Positions 15,295 to 22,200 of a DNA stretch of 24,936 nucleotides are shown here, in pieces. The notes beneath the pieces were generated by a model. That model saw nothing but the letters and a program-made list of their open reading frames with translations, did no database searches and was not told the origin of the DNA. The position numbers and the translations under genes are program-made. Each line of letters starts with the position of its first letter. Position 1 is the stretch's first letter. The DNA comes from a virus. The stretch is from positions 1-24,936 of the IMG/VR virus record IMGVR_UViG_3300018933_000012; one strand, 5' to 3'.

Positions 15295-15600
15295 TCACCC
15301 CCCGTCGGTCGGGCCGGCCGGTAGGCCGGTGATTGCTGCGATCTCCGCCGGGTTGTCGACCTCGCGCGGCGTGCGGGCCCACGCGCGGGCGAACCGGGCC
15401 TCGGCCGGCAGGCCGGCGACGAGGACGAGGAAACGGCGGGTAGAGAGGGCGGCGAGCTGCGCGGCGTCGAGGCCGTACTCGCGGGCGAGGTCCGCCTCGA
15501 CCGCGGGCCAGTGCGTTAGGACCGCGCGCCAGAACGCGCCGGCGTCTTGCCCTTCTTCTTGCTCGCCCGACGGGCTGCTCGGTTCGGGGCCGGCGCCACT
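15295..15600 (-). CDS. Frameshift extension of the tail assembly chaperone (GT-like)
   Basis: This 101-residue segment is in the -1 frame of the preceding chaperone and has no good start of its own. It is reached if ribosomes slip at GGGAAAA (15606-15600), giving a 228-residue fusion of 127 plus 101 residues. It contains a conserved-looking FWRAVLTHWPAVEADLAREY, typical of the T part of actinophage chaperones. As in phage lambda, the long form would bind the tape measure while the short form binds tail tube subunits. It ends seven bases before the tape measure start. Confidence 0.88.
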   Translation of the reverse strand, partial: SGAGPEPSSPSGEQEEGQDAGAFWRAVLTHWPAVEADLAREYGLDAAQLAALSTRRFLVLVAGLPAEARFARAWARTPREVDNPAEIAAITGLPAGPTDGG

Positions 15601-15980
15601 TTTCCCTCCTTGGCCGCTTCCTGCTCGTCGTGCAGCTCGGCGGCGCGCTGCATGGTCATCGAGCCGGGCTTGCGCACGTTGGCGGCGGAGTAGATCAGCA
15701 CGACGCCGAGCTGCCGGTCGGTCATGCCGTGTTCGGCCCACGTGTCGAGGGCGCCCTCGCCGAAGAGGGTCGCGAGCATGGCGCGCACGTCGTCGGGGTC
15801 GGAGCTGTGCTGAACCTGCTCCATCTTGAGCGTGAACAGCAGCGGCAGGGAGTCGGGCAGGGTGTACTCGCGCCCGTACAGGGTGAACGTCACCCGGGGG
15901 CGGGCGGGCGCCTGCTCGGCGAAGAACGCATCGAAGTCTGCGGACTCGACCTCGACGAGCTGCTCGGGGACCTCGGTCAC
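15516..15980 (-). CDS. Tail assembly chaperone (G-like)
   Basis: The unshifted product has 154 residues from GTG 15980, which overlaps the major tail protein stop by four bases (GTGA). The N-terminal 110 residues form a compact domain with VTFTLYGREYTLPDSLPLLF, a pattern of actinophage chaperones. The C-terminus after the slippery site is basic and disordered (AARRASKKKGK), as expected of a default product. It keeps the tape measure soluble during tail assembly. Position between the major tail and tape measure genes is diagnostic. Confidence 0.92.
   Translation of the reverse strand: MTEVPEQLVEVESADFDAFFAEQAPARPRVTFTLYGREYTLPDSLPLLFTLKMEQVQHSSDPDDVRAMLATLFGEGALDTWAEHGMTDRQLGVVLIYSAANVRKPGSMTMQRAAELHDEQEAAKEGKVAPAPNRAARRASKKKGKTPARSGARS
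15600..15606 (-). other. -1 ribosomal frameshift site G GGA AAA
   Basis: In the zero frame the codons read GAG GGA AAA GTG. The heptamer fits X XXY YYZ with X=G, Y=A, Z=A, one base from the lambda G/GT site GGGAAAG. After a -1 slip the reading continues AGT GGC GCC into the open frame that ends at 15295. AAGGAGG overlaps the 5' side of the heptamer and may pause ribosomes. No strong downstream pseudoknot is obvious. Confidence 0.88.
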
Positions 15981-16495
15981 GCGTCACCCCCCGTCTTGCT
16001 CGCGAGCGTCGCCGGGGTCGTCCCGCCGGATACCGCGGCCGACGTCGGCTTGCCGCTCCTGGTGATCGTCGCCGACCAACTCGTCTTGTCGTTGGTCTCG
16101 CCGCCCTGCTCACCCGGGGTCACGGTGGCGTCCCAGATCACCCACTGTGTCTGGCTCTTGTGGCGCCACCGCACCTTGTTGTGCGAGTCGATGCCAAGTC
16201 GGTTCGCCCAGACTTCATCGACGTACGCCTGCCCGACGTCGCGCGTCTTGGTGGTGGGGTCGATGCGGTACTGCCCCTCGATTTCGAGGGTGGCGCCCCG
16301 CTGCATCACGTCCTGTTCGTAATAGCCCTCGCTGTCGAACGCGGTCGTCTCGGCGGTCTCCTCGTTCTCCCCCGGGTTGTGGGTGAACGAGGTAAGGCCA
16401 GCGATCGGGAGCCACGTTTCGGGGCTGGTCACGGTGGCGTCGAGGACCTCGAACAGCCAACCGCGGGCGTCAATGGGCCGACTGTTCGCGGCCAT
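15977..16495 (-). CDS. Major tail protein (tube subunit)
   Basis: The product has 172 residues from ATG 16495, with a strong AGGAGGTG site. It is beta-rich, with ITSFTHNP-like early strands (ITHN style segment GLTSFTHNPGENEETAE), GATLEIEGQYRIDPTTK in the middle, and a C-terminal strand TSWSATITRSGKPTSAAV. Length and place before the chaperone pair match siphophage tube proteins, which stack as hexamers around the tape measure. There is no extra immunoglobulin-like domain at the C-terminus. Confidence 0.88.
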   Translation of the reverse strand: MAANSRPIDARGWLFEVLDATVTSPETWLPIAGLTSFTHNPGENEETAETTAFDSEGYYEQDVMQRGATLEIEGQYRIDPTTKTRDVGQAYVDEVWANRLGIDSHNKVRWRHKSQTQWVIWDATVTPGEQGGETNDKTSWSATITRSGKPTSAAVSGGTTPATLASKTGGDA

Positions 16496-16506
16496 GGGAG
16501 CACCTC

Positions 16507-16926
16507 CTAGTCGGGTCGGTGGGTGGTGGGGTTGGCCACGTCGAGGCGGACGTTCACCGTGTGCTCGTGCCGGCCCGAGGCGTCGGTGCCGATCGGGGCC
16601 GGCGCCTGTGCGGCGGCGAGCACGAGCCATGAGCCGTCGGGGAGTTCGAGGCCGGCGAGTCCGTGAAGGGCGCCGTACAGGGCCTCGGCGCGGCGGCGCG
16701 AGGTGCGCGGGTCCGCGGTGCCGCGCACGCGCACCTGTAGTGATCGGGTGTCGTAGCCGTTGCGGGCGTCCTGCTCGCCGGCCCCGTAGAGCCACAGGCC
16801 GACTACCTCGGCCGGCTCGGGCGGCAACGTCTCGACGAACGTGTCGCCGCTCGTGCCGGTGGGGTCGTAGGTGAGCAGCCCGAGCTCGTCGAGGTAGCGG
16901 GCGACGCCGTCGAGCAGGTCAGCCAC
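16507..16926 (-). CDS. Tail terminator / minor capsid protein
   Basis: The 139-residue protein starts at ATG 16926 and overlaps the gp10-like gene by eight bases. The N-terminal helix LLDGVARYLDELGLL is followed by a strand section with VGLWLYGAGEQD, then YDTRSLQVRVRG, and a helix with AEALYGALHGLAG. This pattern is shared with tail terminator proteins encoded just before the major tail protein. It would cap the tail and join it to the head. Confidence 0.82.
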   Translation of the reverse strand: MADLLDGVARYLDELGLLTYDPTGTSGDTFVETLPPEPAEVVGLWLYGAGEQDARNGYDTRSLQVRVRGTADPRTSRRRAEALYGALHGLAGLELPDGSWLVLAAAQAPAPIGTDASGRHEHTVNVRLDVANPTTHRPD

Positions 16927-17275
16927 GCATCGCCCGTCGGACCTCGGCGGCGATCAACTCGCCGATGGCGCCGGCCTCGCGGTTGGCCGGGTCCTCAAGG
17001 AACTTCGCCTTACGGCCCGGGGAGTGCCGGGCGGTGAGGTCCTCGTGCACGCGCGCGGCGTACGGGGTGTCGTAGCTGACGCCGGCGACGAGGTCGCGCT
17101 CGTCGACGGTGGCGGTACCGGAGCGTTCGAGGGTGCCCTCGGCGATCGGGACCTCGGTTCGGGACTCGGCGAGCAGGTGCTCGGCGCCGAGTCGCAGTCC
17201 GCGCGCGGCGCCGGCGCGGGCGCGGCCGAGGACTGCGTCGCCGTTCCAGCGGATGCGGGTACGGGCACGGCTCAC
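16919..17275 (-). CDS. HK97 gp10-like head-tail protein
   Basis: The product has 118 residues from GTG 17275, which overlaps the previous stop by four bases (GTGA), with GGAGGTGAG seven bases upstream. An in-frame TTG two codons earlier is less likely. The protein contains RARAGAARGLRLGAEHLLAE, the helix typical of gp10-like proteins, followed by TEVPIAEGTLERSGTATVD and YAARVHEDLTARHSPGRKAKF, where 'Y-A-x-x-x-H-E' is a family hallmark. It is part of the neck assembly. Confidence 0.88.
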   Translation of the reverse strand: MSRARTRIRWNGDAVLGRARAGAARGLRLGAEHLLAESRTEVPIAEGTLERSGTATVDERDLVAGVSYDTPYAARVHEDLTARHSPGRKAKFLEDPANREAGAIGELIAAEVRRAMRG

Positions 17276-17595
17276 TCGCAACTCACCTCCGTACAGGCAG
17301 GCACCGGGAGGCCCGGGGCGGTGTGGTGGGCGACGGTGAGCGCGGTCGCGGTGCGGCCGTCGGGCAGCGTCACGCGCGAGCCGGGCGGACAGTCGAGCCC
17401 GGGGCCGGCGATGAACGTCGCCGCCGCGGTGACCTCGCGACCGTCCGGTGCGCGCACCAGGCGCGGCGAGGGGTCGACGAGGGCCGGCACGTCCTCGACC
17501 GCCGGCCGGTAGGTGGGCCCGTACGCGGAGTCGCCGGCGTACGGCTCGATGCGGATGCGGTGGCGCAGCAGGACCTCGGGGACGCGGGTCACCAT
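17272..17595 (-). CDS. Head closure (stopper) protein
   Basis: The product has 107 residues from ATG 17595, overlapping the connector stop by seven bases. The sequence has a strand-rich small fold with LLRHRIRIEPYAGDSAYGPTY, a hallmark of head closure proteins of the SPP1 gp16 / HK97 gp7 type. It plugs the connector after DNA packaging. The order connector, stopper, gp10-like, terminator is standard. Confidence 0.8.
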   Translation of the reverse strand: MVTRVPEVLLRHRIRIEPYAGDSAYGPTYRPAVEDVPALVDPSPRLVRAPDGREVTAAATFIAGPGLDCPPGSRVTLPDGRTATALTVAHHTAPGLPVPACTEVSCE

Positions 17596-17987
17596 GGGAA
17601 CACCTGCCCCGGGGTGAGGCCGGCCCGTCGCAGCGCGCGCTCGGCGCGGGGGGCCAGGTCGACGCCGGCCGTCGCTGTTGCGCGCCGGCCGCGCCCGGAC
17701 AGGCTTACGGGCCCGATCGATACCGAGTCCCACTGTCCGCCTGCGCCGGTGCCGTCGTCGCCGGCGGCGAGTTGGTACTCGACCTGTGCACACGTGGCAC
17801 TGCTCAGCGCGGCTCGCACGTCTGGGTCGAGCGGGTCGCCGTCCTCGTCGACCGCGTATACGGCGGTGAGCAGGGCCGAGTCGATGTCCTCGCCGGCCCG
17901 TGCGAGCAGCCGCTCGGCGTCCGCCGGTGTGGGCCGGCCGAGCCATGCGGCGAGCTGCTCGGGGGTGGCGTAGGGCTGTCGGGCCAC
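17589..17987 (-). CDS. Head-tail connector protein
   Basis: The product has 132 residues from GTG 17987, with GAGGGGG five bases upstream. An earlier GTG at 17993 lacks proper spacing. The helical N-terminus YATPEQLAAWLGR, then ADAERLLARAGEDIDSALLTAVY, matches the gp6/gp15-like connector family, and the C-terminal RRAGLTPGQVFPW is also typical. It sits below the portal ring. The four-base gap arrangement with the preceding small gene suggests coupling. Confidence 0.82.
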   Translation of the reverse strand: MARQPYATPEQLAAWLGRPTPADAERLLARAGEDIDSALLTAVYAVDEDGDPLDPDVRAALSSATCAQVEYQLAAGDDGTGAGGQWDSVSIGPVSLSGRGRRATATAGVDLAPRAERALRRAGLTPGQVFPW

Positions 17988-17989
17988 GA

Positions 17990-18133
17990 TCACCCCCTCG
18001 GCTTGCCGCGGGCAGCAGAACGGGCCGTCGGCTTCTTCGCCGGCGGCCCGTCTGTCTGCTCGTCTTCCGTTGTCTGCTGCTCGTCCTCGTCGTCCGAAGG
18101 ATCGTTTCCGCGGTGGTAGCGGCGAAGCATCAT
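17990..18133 (-). CDS. Small acidic-then-basic protein between capsid and connector
   Basis: This 47-codon ORF starts with ATGATG overlapping the capsid stop (TGATG) and ends just before the connector start. Residues 10-28 are acidic (NDPSDDEDEQQTTEDEQTD), and the tail is basic (KKPTARSAARGKPRG). It looks disordered. Similar short charged ORFs occupy this slot in actinophages. Its tight packing between two head genes supports it as real. Function is unknown. Confidence 0.65.
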   Translation of the reverse strand: MMLRRYHRGNDPSDDEDEQQTTEDEQTDGPPAKKPTARSAARGKPRG

Positions 18134-18987
18134 CACGCCGCACCCTTCGTCTTGAGCACGACGATTCCCTCGTCGTCGAGTCGGTGCGTCGCGTAGTGCA
18201 CGTTGGTCGTGACGACCGTGGTGCGCGCGAGGATGTCGCGGTCTGTCTCGACGATGGGCCGGCGCTTGTAGAGCAGGCCGAGGGCGCCACGCCGGATGAG
18301 CAGCGCGTTGTACGTGATGTCGGCCCCGGTCCCCGCGGTGGTGACGCGGTCGGAAACGTAGATGTTCACGCCGCCCACCTGACCGATCACGCCGCGCGGG
18401 ATCACGGCGCCGGCGCCGAGCTTGTCGGCGCTGATGAAGTTCGGATCACGCAGCAGGGCGGCACGCTGCACAGAGTGAATGACCAGACCGGCCATGTTCT
18501 CCGGGTCCCACTCGTCCCCGAAGCGCTCGATGCCGGAAACCATGACGTTCCACGACAGGGCGCTCGTCGAGGCGTCCACGGTGATCACGCCGGGGGCCTC
18601 GGCCGCGGCGGTCAGATCCTTGTCGATCTTCCGCGCGATCAGTACGCCGAGCTGCCGCTGCGTCTCGGCGTAGGGGTCGCCGAACGCGACAAGCCTCGAC
18701 TTGTCGGTGAGCTCGACCGCCTTGCCGGCCTCCTTGATCGTCGCCTCGCTGCCGGGGTTCGTGCCGAGCTGCTCGGGCGTCATCGGCGTGCCCTCGGTCA
18801 GGTCCTCAGCCTCACCAAGCGAGGTCCACTTCGGAAAGCTGACGCTGTCGCCGGGCTTACCTTCGAGGGTGTTGTCGTCGACTGCGAGCGTGCCCAGGAT
18901 GAGCGCGCCTTTGAACTTCGCCTGCACCATGTCGGCCCAGACGTCCGGCACGATCATCTGTGCCGCGGTGGTCTTTCCTGCGGGCAT
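18133..18987 (-). CDS. Major capsid protein (HK97 fold)
   Basis: The product has 284 residues from ATG 18987, with a strong AAGGAGGGCAG site. It starts with PDVWADMVQAKFKGALILGTLA, and a long helix region at about 105-125 (RQLGVLIARKIDKDLTAAAE) fits the spine helix of an HK97-type capsid protein. A beta-rich C-terminal domain holds GVNIYVSDRVTTAGTGADI and TNVHYATHRLDDEGIVVL. There is no N-terminal delta domain, because the scaffold is encoded separately just upstream. Hundreds of copies build the head shell. Confidence 0.93.
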   Translation of the reverse strand: MPAGKTTAAQMIVPDVWADMVQAKFKGALILGTLAVDDNTLEGKPGDSVSFPKWTSLGEAEDLTEGTPMTPEQLGTNPGSEATIKEAGKAVELTDKSRLVAFGDPYAETQRQLGVLIARKIDKDLTAAAEAPGVITVDASTSALSWNVMVSGIERFGDEWDPENMAGLVIHSVQRAALLRDPNFISADKLGAGAVIPRGVIGQVGGVNIYVSDRVTTAGTGADITYNALLIRRGALGLLYKRRPIVETDRDILARTTVVTTNVHYATHRLDDEGIVVLKTKGAA

Positions 18988-18999
18988 CGGCTGCCCTCC

Positions 19000-19662
19000 T
19001 TACTCGCTTGCGGCGGACAGCCGCGCGTACAGATCGGGGTCGGACTGGTGGAGCTCGACGCGCTGCGCGTAGGTCATGCGGGCGAACTGCTCGGGGGTGA
19101 CCGTCTGCGGGGTGCCCGGGGTGAAGTCGGCGCCCCCCTTGGGCGGGGCCGGCGCGGTGCCCTCGGCGCGCAGCAGCGGGTTTGCCTCGACCGCCGCGGC
19201 GATCACGGTGTCGAGCTGCTCGGCGAACTTGGGGTCGGTCGGGTCGAGGGCGGCGAGCTGCTTCTCGACCGTGCGGGAGTCGAGCAGCCGCGCGGGGTCG
19301 GCGCCGGCCTTGTGCGCGGCCTGGTGGGCGGCGAGCTCGACCCGGAGCTGCCGGGCCTCGGCGAGCGCGGCGTCGCGCTCGGTGGCGGCCTGCTCGGCGA
19401 GCTTGGCCGGGTCCTGCTCGCCGGCCGCGCCGCTCGGGTCCAGCACACTGCGCAGTGCGGCGAGCAGCTCGTCGCGCTCGGCCTGTGCGCGCTGCGCTGC
19501 CTGCTCGGCCTCGGTGGCGCGCTGCTCGGCCGCCGGGTCGACCGCGGGGGCCGGCGCCGCGGGAGCGGCCGGCGCGGGCGGTGCCGGGGGCGTCGGTGCC
19601 GGGGCCGCGGGCGGGTCGGTCGGGGCCGGGGCGGGGGCCGGCGTCGAGGTGGGTTCAGACAT
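19000..19662 (-). CDS. Scaffold protein
   Basis: The product has 220 residues from ATG 19662, with AAGGACGG upstream. The N-terminal 45 residues are Pro/Ala repeats. A long charged coiled-coil region follows (about 48-125; QRATEAEQAAQRAQAERDEL), and the C-terminus is basic-poor with YAQRVELHQSDPDLYARL. Coiled coils followed by a short C-terminal helix, encoded directly before the capsid gene, are typical of scaffolds. It guides shell assembly and then leaves. Confidence 0.88.
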   Translation of the reverse strand: MSEPTSTPAPAPAPTDPPAAPAPTPPAPPAPAAPAAPAPAVDPAAEQRATEAEQAAQRAQAERDELLAALRSVLDPSGAAGEQDPAKLAEQAATERDAALAEARQLRVELAAHQAAHKAGADPARLLDSRTVEKQLAALDPTDPKFAEQLDTVIAAAVEANPLLRAEGTAPAPPKGGADFTPGTPQTVTPEQFARMTYAQRVELHQSDPDLYARLSAASE

Positions 19663-19695
19663 GCGTGATCCGTCCTTGGGCGGTGTGCGGGCATG

Positions 19696-19726
19696 AAAAA
19701 AGGGCCCGCCATCTGGCAGGCCCTTA
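19696..19726 (-). terminator. Intrinsic terminator upstream of the scaffold gene
   Basis: On the minus strand AAGGGCC-T-GCC, a four-base loop, GGC-G-GGCCCTT and then an uninterrupted run of T form a textbook rho-independent terminator. It lies 34 bases before the scaffold start, so transcripts from the packaging genes should mostly stop here unless antitermination or a promoter within 19663-19695 exists. Confidence 0.85.
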
Positions 19727-19751
19727 CGGGGTGTTGGAGGTGGCCGAGCGT

Positions 19752-19919
19752 CTAGTCGGCGGACTCGTCGGGGAGCGGTCGCGCGCCGGCGTACCCGCGG
19801 ACCCATGCCGAGCGGCGTAGGTCACCAGCGGGGAACGGGCACGAGGTGACCGGGTCACCGTTGCGGCCGGCCTCGGCGCCGGCGTTGATGGCTCGGGCGA
19901 GCTCGCCACGACTGCCCAC
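19752..19919 (-). CDS. Rmf/CrpP-like small protein
   Basis: The product has 55 residues from GTG 19919, with GAGGGGG six bases upstream. An ATG at 19952 would extend it by 11 residues and overlap the minor capsid gene. The sequence reads INAGAEAGRNGD, then SCPFPAGDLRRSAWVRGYA. The arrangement G-x-x-A-G, C-P-F/Y, and S-x-W-x-x-G-Y matches ribosome modulation factor (GYQAGIAGR, CPY, WLGGW) and the CrpP-like family found in phages. Known relatives either dimerise ribosomes or have been proposed to modify small molecules. The function in this phage is unknown. Confidence 0.72.
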   Translation of the reverse strand: MGSRGELARAINAGAEAGRNGDPVTSCPFPAGDLRRSAWVRGYAGARPLPDESAD

Positions 19920-19929
19920 TGCTGCCCCC

Positions 19930-22182
19930 TCAGAGTCGGTTCTGCTGATCATCGCGCGACTTGCGCGCGGTGTCCGCGGCGGCGTTCCGCACGCCGGTGA
20001 TCTGCTCTGTGTACTCGGCAAGCGTAAGGCGCGGGTGATCCTGCCACCACCGAATCAGGTCCTCACTCGCGCGGGCGTACGCGACGTGCGCGGGCCCGGT
20101 GAACAAGGTCGCCGGGTCGACGCCGGCCGCGCGCGCCTTGCGGTTGAGGAGATAGCCGTTCGTAGCGTCCTCGGCGGCGAGGTACTGCGCCCACACGTGT
20201 TCGCGGTACATCTCGCGTATCTGCGCGCGGGTGTAGGCGGTGCGCTGCTGCTCGGCCTCGTACTCACGCTCGGCGATCCATCGCTCGGCGGCGGTCATTC
20301 CGGCGTACGGGTCCTCGTCGAGGGCGAGTGACCCCCACTCGTCGGGCGTCTCGGCCGGCGCGAGTGCCTCGTCGATGGCGGCCCGGTCGGCGAGTTGCCC
20401 CTCGATGGTGTGCGCGCCGGCGGCCTCGGGAAGCGGGGCCGGCGGGTACCGGCGGTCGAGCTCGTCGGCGATCCGCTCGACGTCCTCGGGCGTCGCGTAC
20501 CGGATCGCCCACCCGAGGACGTCGTCGCCGATGGTGGACAGGTCCGCGGCGAGCCGGCCGCCGGGGAAGACCTCGGCCAGCAGCCGGCGCCGGTTGGCCT
20601 CGGCGGCGATCTCGGCGCGCTCGGCCTCGTCGACGTTGCGGGCCCGTGCGGCGAGCTCGCGGTCGGATAGCCCGATCAGGTCGCGGCGCGCGGCCGGCAG
20701 GGCGGCGTCGACGTCGCGCCGGTCGAGCTCGGCCACGACGCGCAGCAACTCGTCGTCGCCCAGGTGCCCGATCGCGTGGGCGAGCTCGTCGTCGCTGAAC
20801 TGCGTAAGCGGCTCGGCGAGCCGGCCGTTCGGGCGCAGCCGGGCGAGCAACTCGGCCGTATCGCGCCGGTCAGCCTCGCTGCGGATGCGGTCGAGGTCGC
20901 GCTGATCGAGGACACCGGGCCGGATGGCGGCGCCGAGCTGCTCGTCGGTGAGCTCGGGCAGCGTGCGCTCGTCGCCGGCGCGCACGCGCGCGGCCTCGAA
21001 CACGTCCGAGCCGGGGCCGGCCGGTGTGCCGGGCCGGCCGGCGGTGCCACTGTCCGGGGGGAGGTTGCCGGCGCCGAGCTGCTCGCGCTCGCGCCGGCGG
21101 ATGAGCTCGGGATGGTCGGCGAGGTGTCCGCGCATCCGTCCCTGCCACGCGCGCACGCGGGCCTCGGCCGCGCGCTTGGCCTCGGGTGTGAGGGCGGCGG
21201 CTGAACGCTTCTTCCACTTCCTGATGTTGCGCTCGATGGCGCGCTGCTTCTGTGTCGCCTCGTACCCGTCGGGGTCCTCGGACGCGTCCTCGGGGACGCG
21301 GGTCACACCAGGGAGGTAGGCGGCGACGGAGTGCCGGCAGTTGGGATGCTGAAAGCCCCTGGCGCGCGCCTCGTTGAGCGAGCCGACCACGTGCACGCGC
21401 ACGGTGCGGTCGTCCTCGATGGCGTGCTCGACGGTGACCTCGCGCGGCCCGTCGGGGCCGTCGATCGACAGCACCTTGCCCTCGAACGGCTTGCAGAGCG
21501 GGCACTCGTGCGGGGCGTTGGAGACGATGACGAGGCCGAGGCCGGCCGCGCGCAGTCGGTCGGTGTGCCCCTCGACCGCGGCTCGCCCCAGGGCGGTGCG
21601 GGTGGCCATCTCGGCGTAGCTCGTCATCTGCCACGCGCGCCCGGAGCGGTCGACAAACGATCGAAAGCCGCGGTCGGCGAACCGCTCCATAGCGCGCTGC
21701 GTGGCCTGGCGGCGGGTGTCGATGCCGAGCAGCGGCGTTGCCGCTACCTCGGCGATCACCTGCCTGTACCCGTCCTCGACGCCGCGGAGAATGCCGCGGT
21801 GCGTCTCGGTGACGAGGTCGACCGTTTCCTGCGCGAGCCGGTCGACGGCGCGCGTCGCCGGCGTCGTCTCGGCGATCCGCCGGGCGTCGTCGTCGCCCAG
21901 GGCGCCAAGCTCGGCGAGGCCAGCCTGCGCCCCGACGTTGTACGCCTCGGCGATCACGTCCCACACCTCAAGGTCGAGGGCGGTCGAGAGCGAGTCGACG
22001 ACCTGCTGCGCCGCGCGCCGTAGCGGCTGGATATCGGCGAGCTTGGCCACGGCCCACCCCGGGGCGTCGTACCCGTCGGCGAGCTGCCGGGCGATGATTC
22101 CGAGCAACCGCTGCTCGGCGTCCTCGTACAGGCTGCGGACGCCGGCGGACAGGTCCTCGACGAGGCCGGGGTGAATCGGCAC
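19930..22182 (-). CDS. Phage minor capsid protein with repeat-bearing C-terminal extension
   Basis: The product has 750 residues from GTG 22182, with AAGGAGGGGG upstream. Residues 1-300 match the phage minor capsid protein 2 family: a helical N-terminus, then ECPLCKPFEGKVLS at 226-239 and FQHPNCRHS at 277-285, which supply a CxxC...HxxC metal-binding set. Family members are usually about 350-400 residues. Here about 350 more follow. Four degenerate repeats at about 410-441, 461-490, 504-532 and 549-579 share the pattern LxDxxLxxA...L.RI..E.DRR. A final charged, Tyr/Trp-rich domain lies at about 610-750. The extension may be injected with DNA or line the head. Confidence 0.88.
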   Translation of the reverse strand: MPIHPGLVEDLSAGVRSLYEDAEQRLLGIIARQLADGYDAPGWAVAKLADIQPLRRAAQQVVDSLSTALDLEVWDVIAEAYNVGAQAGLAELGALGDDDARRIAETTPATRAVDRLAQETVDLVTETHRGILRGVEDGYRQVIAEVAATPLLGIDTRRQATQRAMERFADRGFRSFVDRSGRAWQMTSYAEMATRTALGRAAVEGHTDRLRAAGLGLVIVSNAPHECPLCKPFEGKVLSIDGPDGPREVTVEHAIEDDRTVRVHVVGSLNEARARGFQHPNCRHSVAAYLPGVTRVPEDASEDPDGYEATQKQRAIERNIRKWKKRSAAALTPEAKRAAEARVRAWQGRMRGHLADHPELIRRREREQLGAGNLPPDSGTAGRPGTPAGPGSDVFEAARVRAGDERTLPELTDEQLGAAIRPGVLDQRDLDRIRSEADRRDTAELLARLRPNGRLAEPLTQFSDDELAHAIGHLGDDELLRVVAELDRRDVDAALPAARRDLIGLSDRELAARARNVDEAERAEIAAEANRRRLLAEVFPGGRLAADLSTIGDDVLGWAIRYATPEDVERIADELDRRYPPAPLPEAAGAHTIEGQLADRAAIDEALAPAETPDEWGSLALDEDPYAGMTAAERWIAEREYEAEQQRTAYTRAQIREMYREHVWAQYLAAEDATNGYLLNRKARAAGVDPATLFTGPAHVAYARASEDLIRWWQDHPRLTLAEYTEQITGVRNAAADTARKSRDDQQNRL

Positions 22183-22200
22183 GGCGCCCCCCTCCTTATG

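Noticed and set aside
18070-19668. Long plus-strand open frame (532 codons) opposite capsid and scaffold
   Set aside because: It is antisense to the major capsid and scaffold genes. The long Gly/Arg run at its end mirrors the Pro/Ala stretch of the scaffold.
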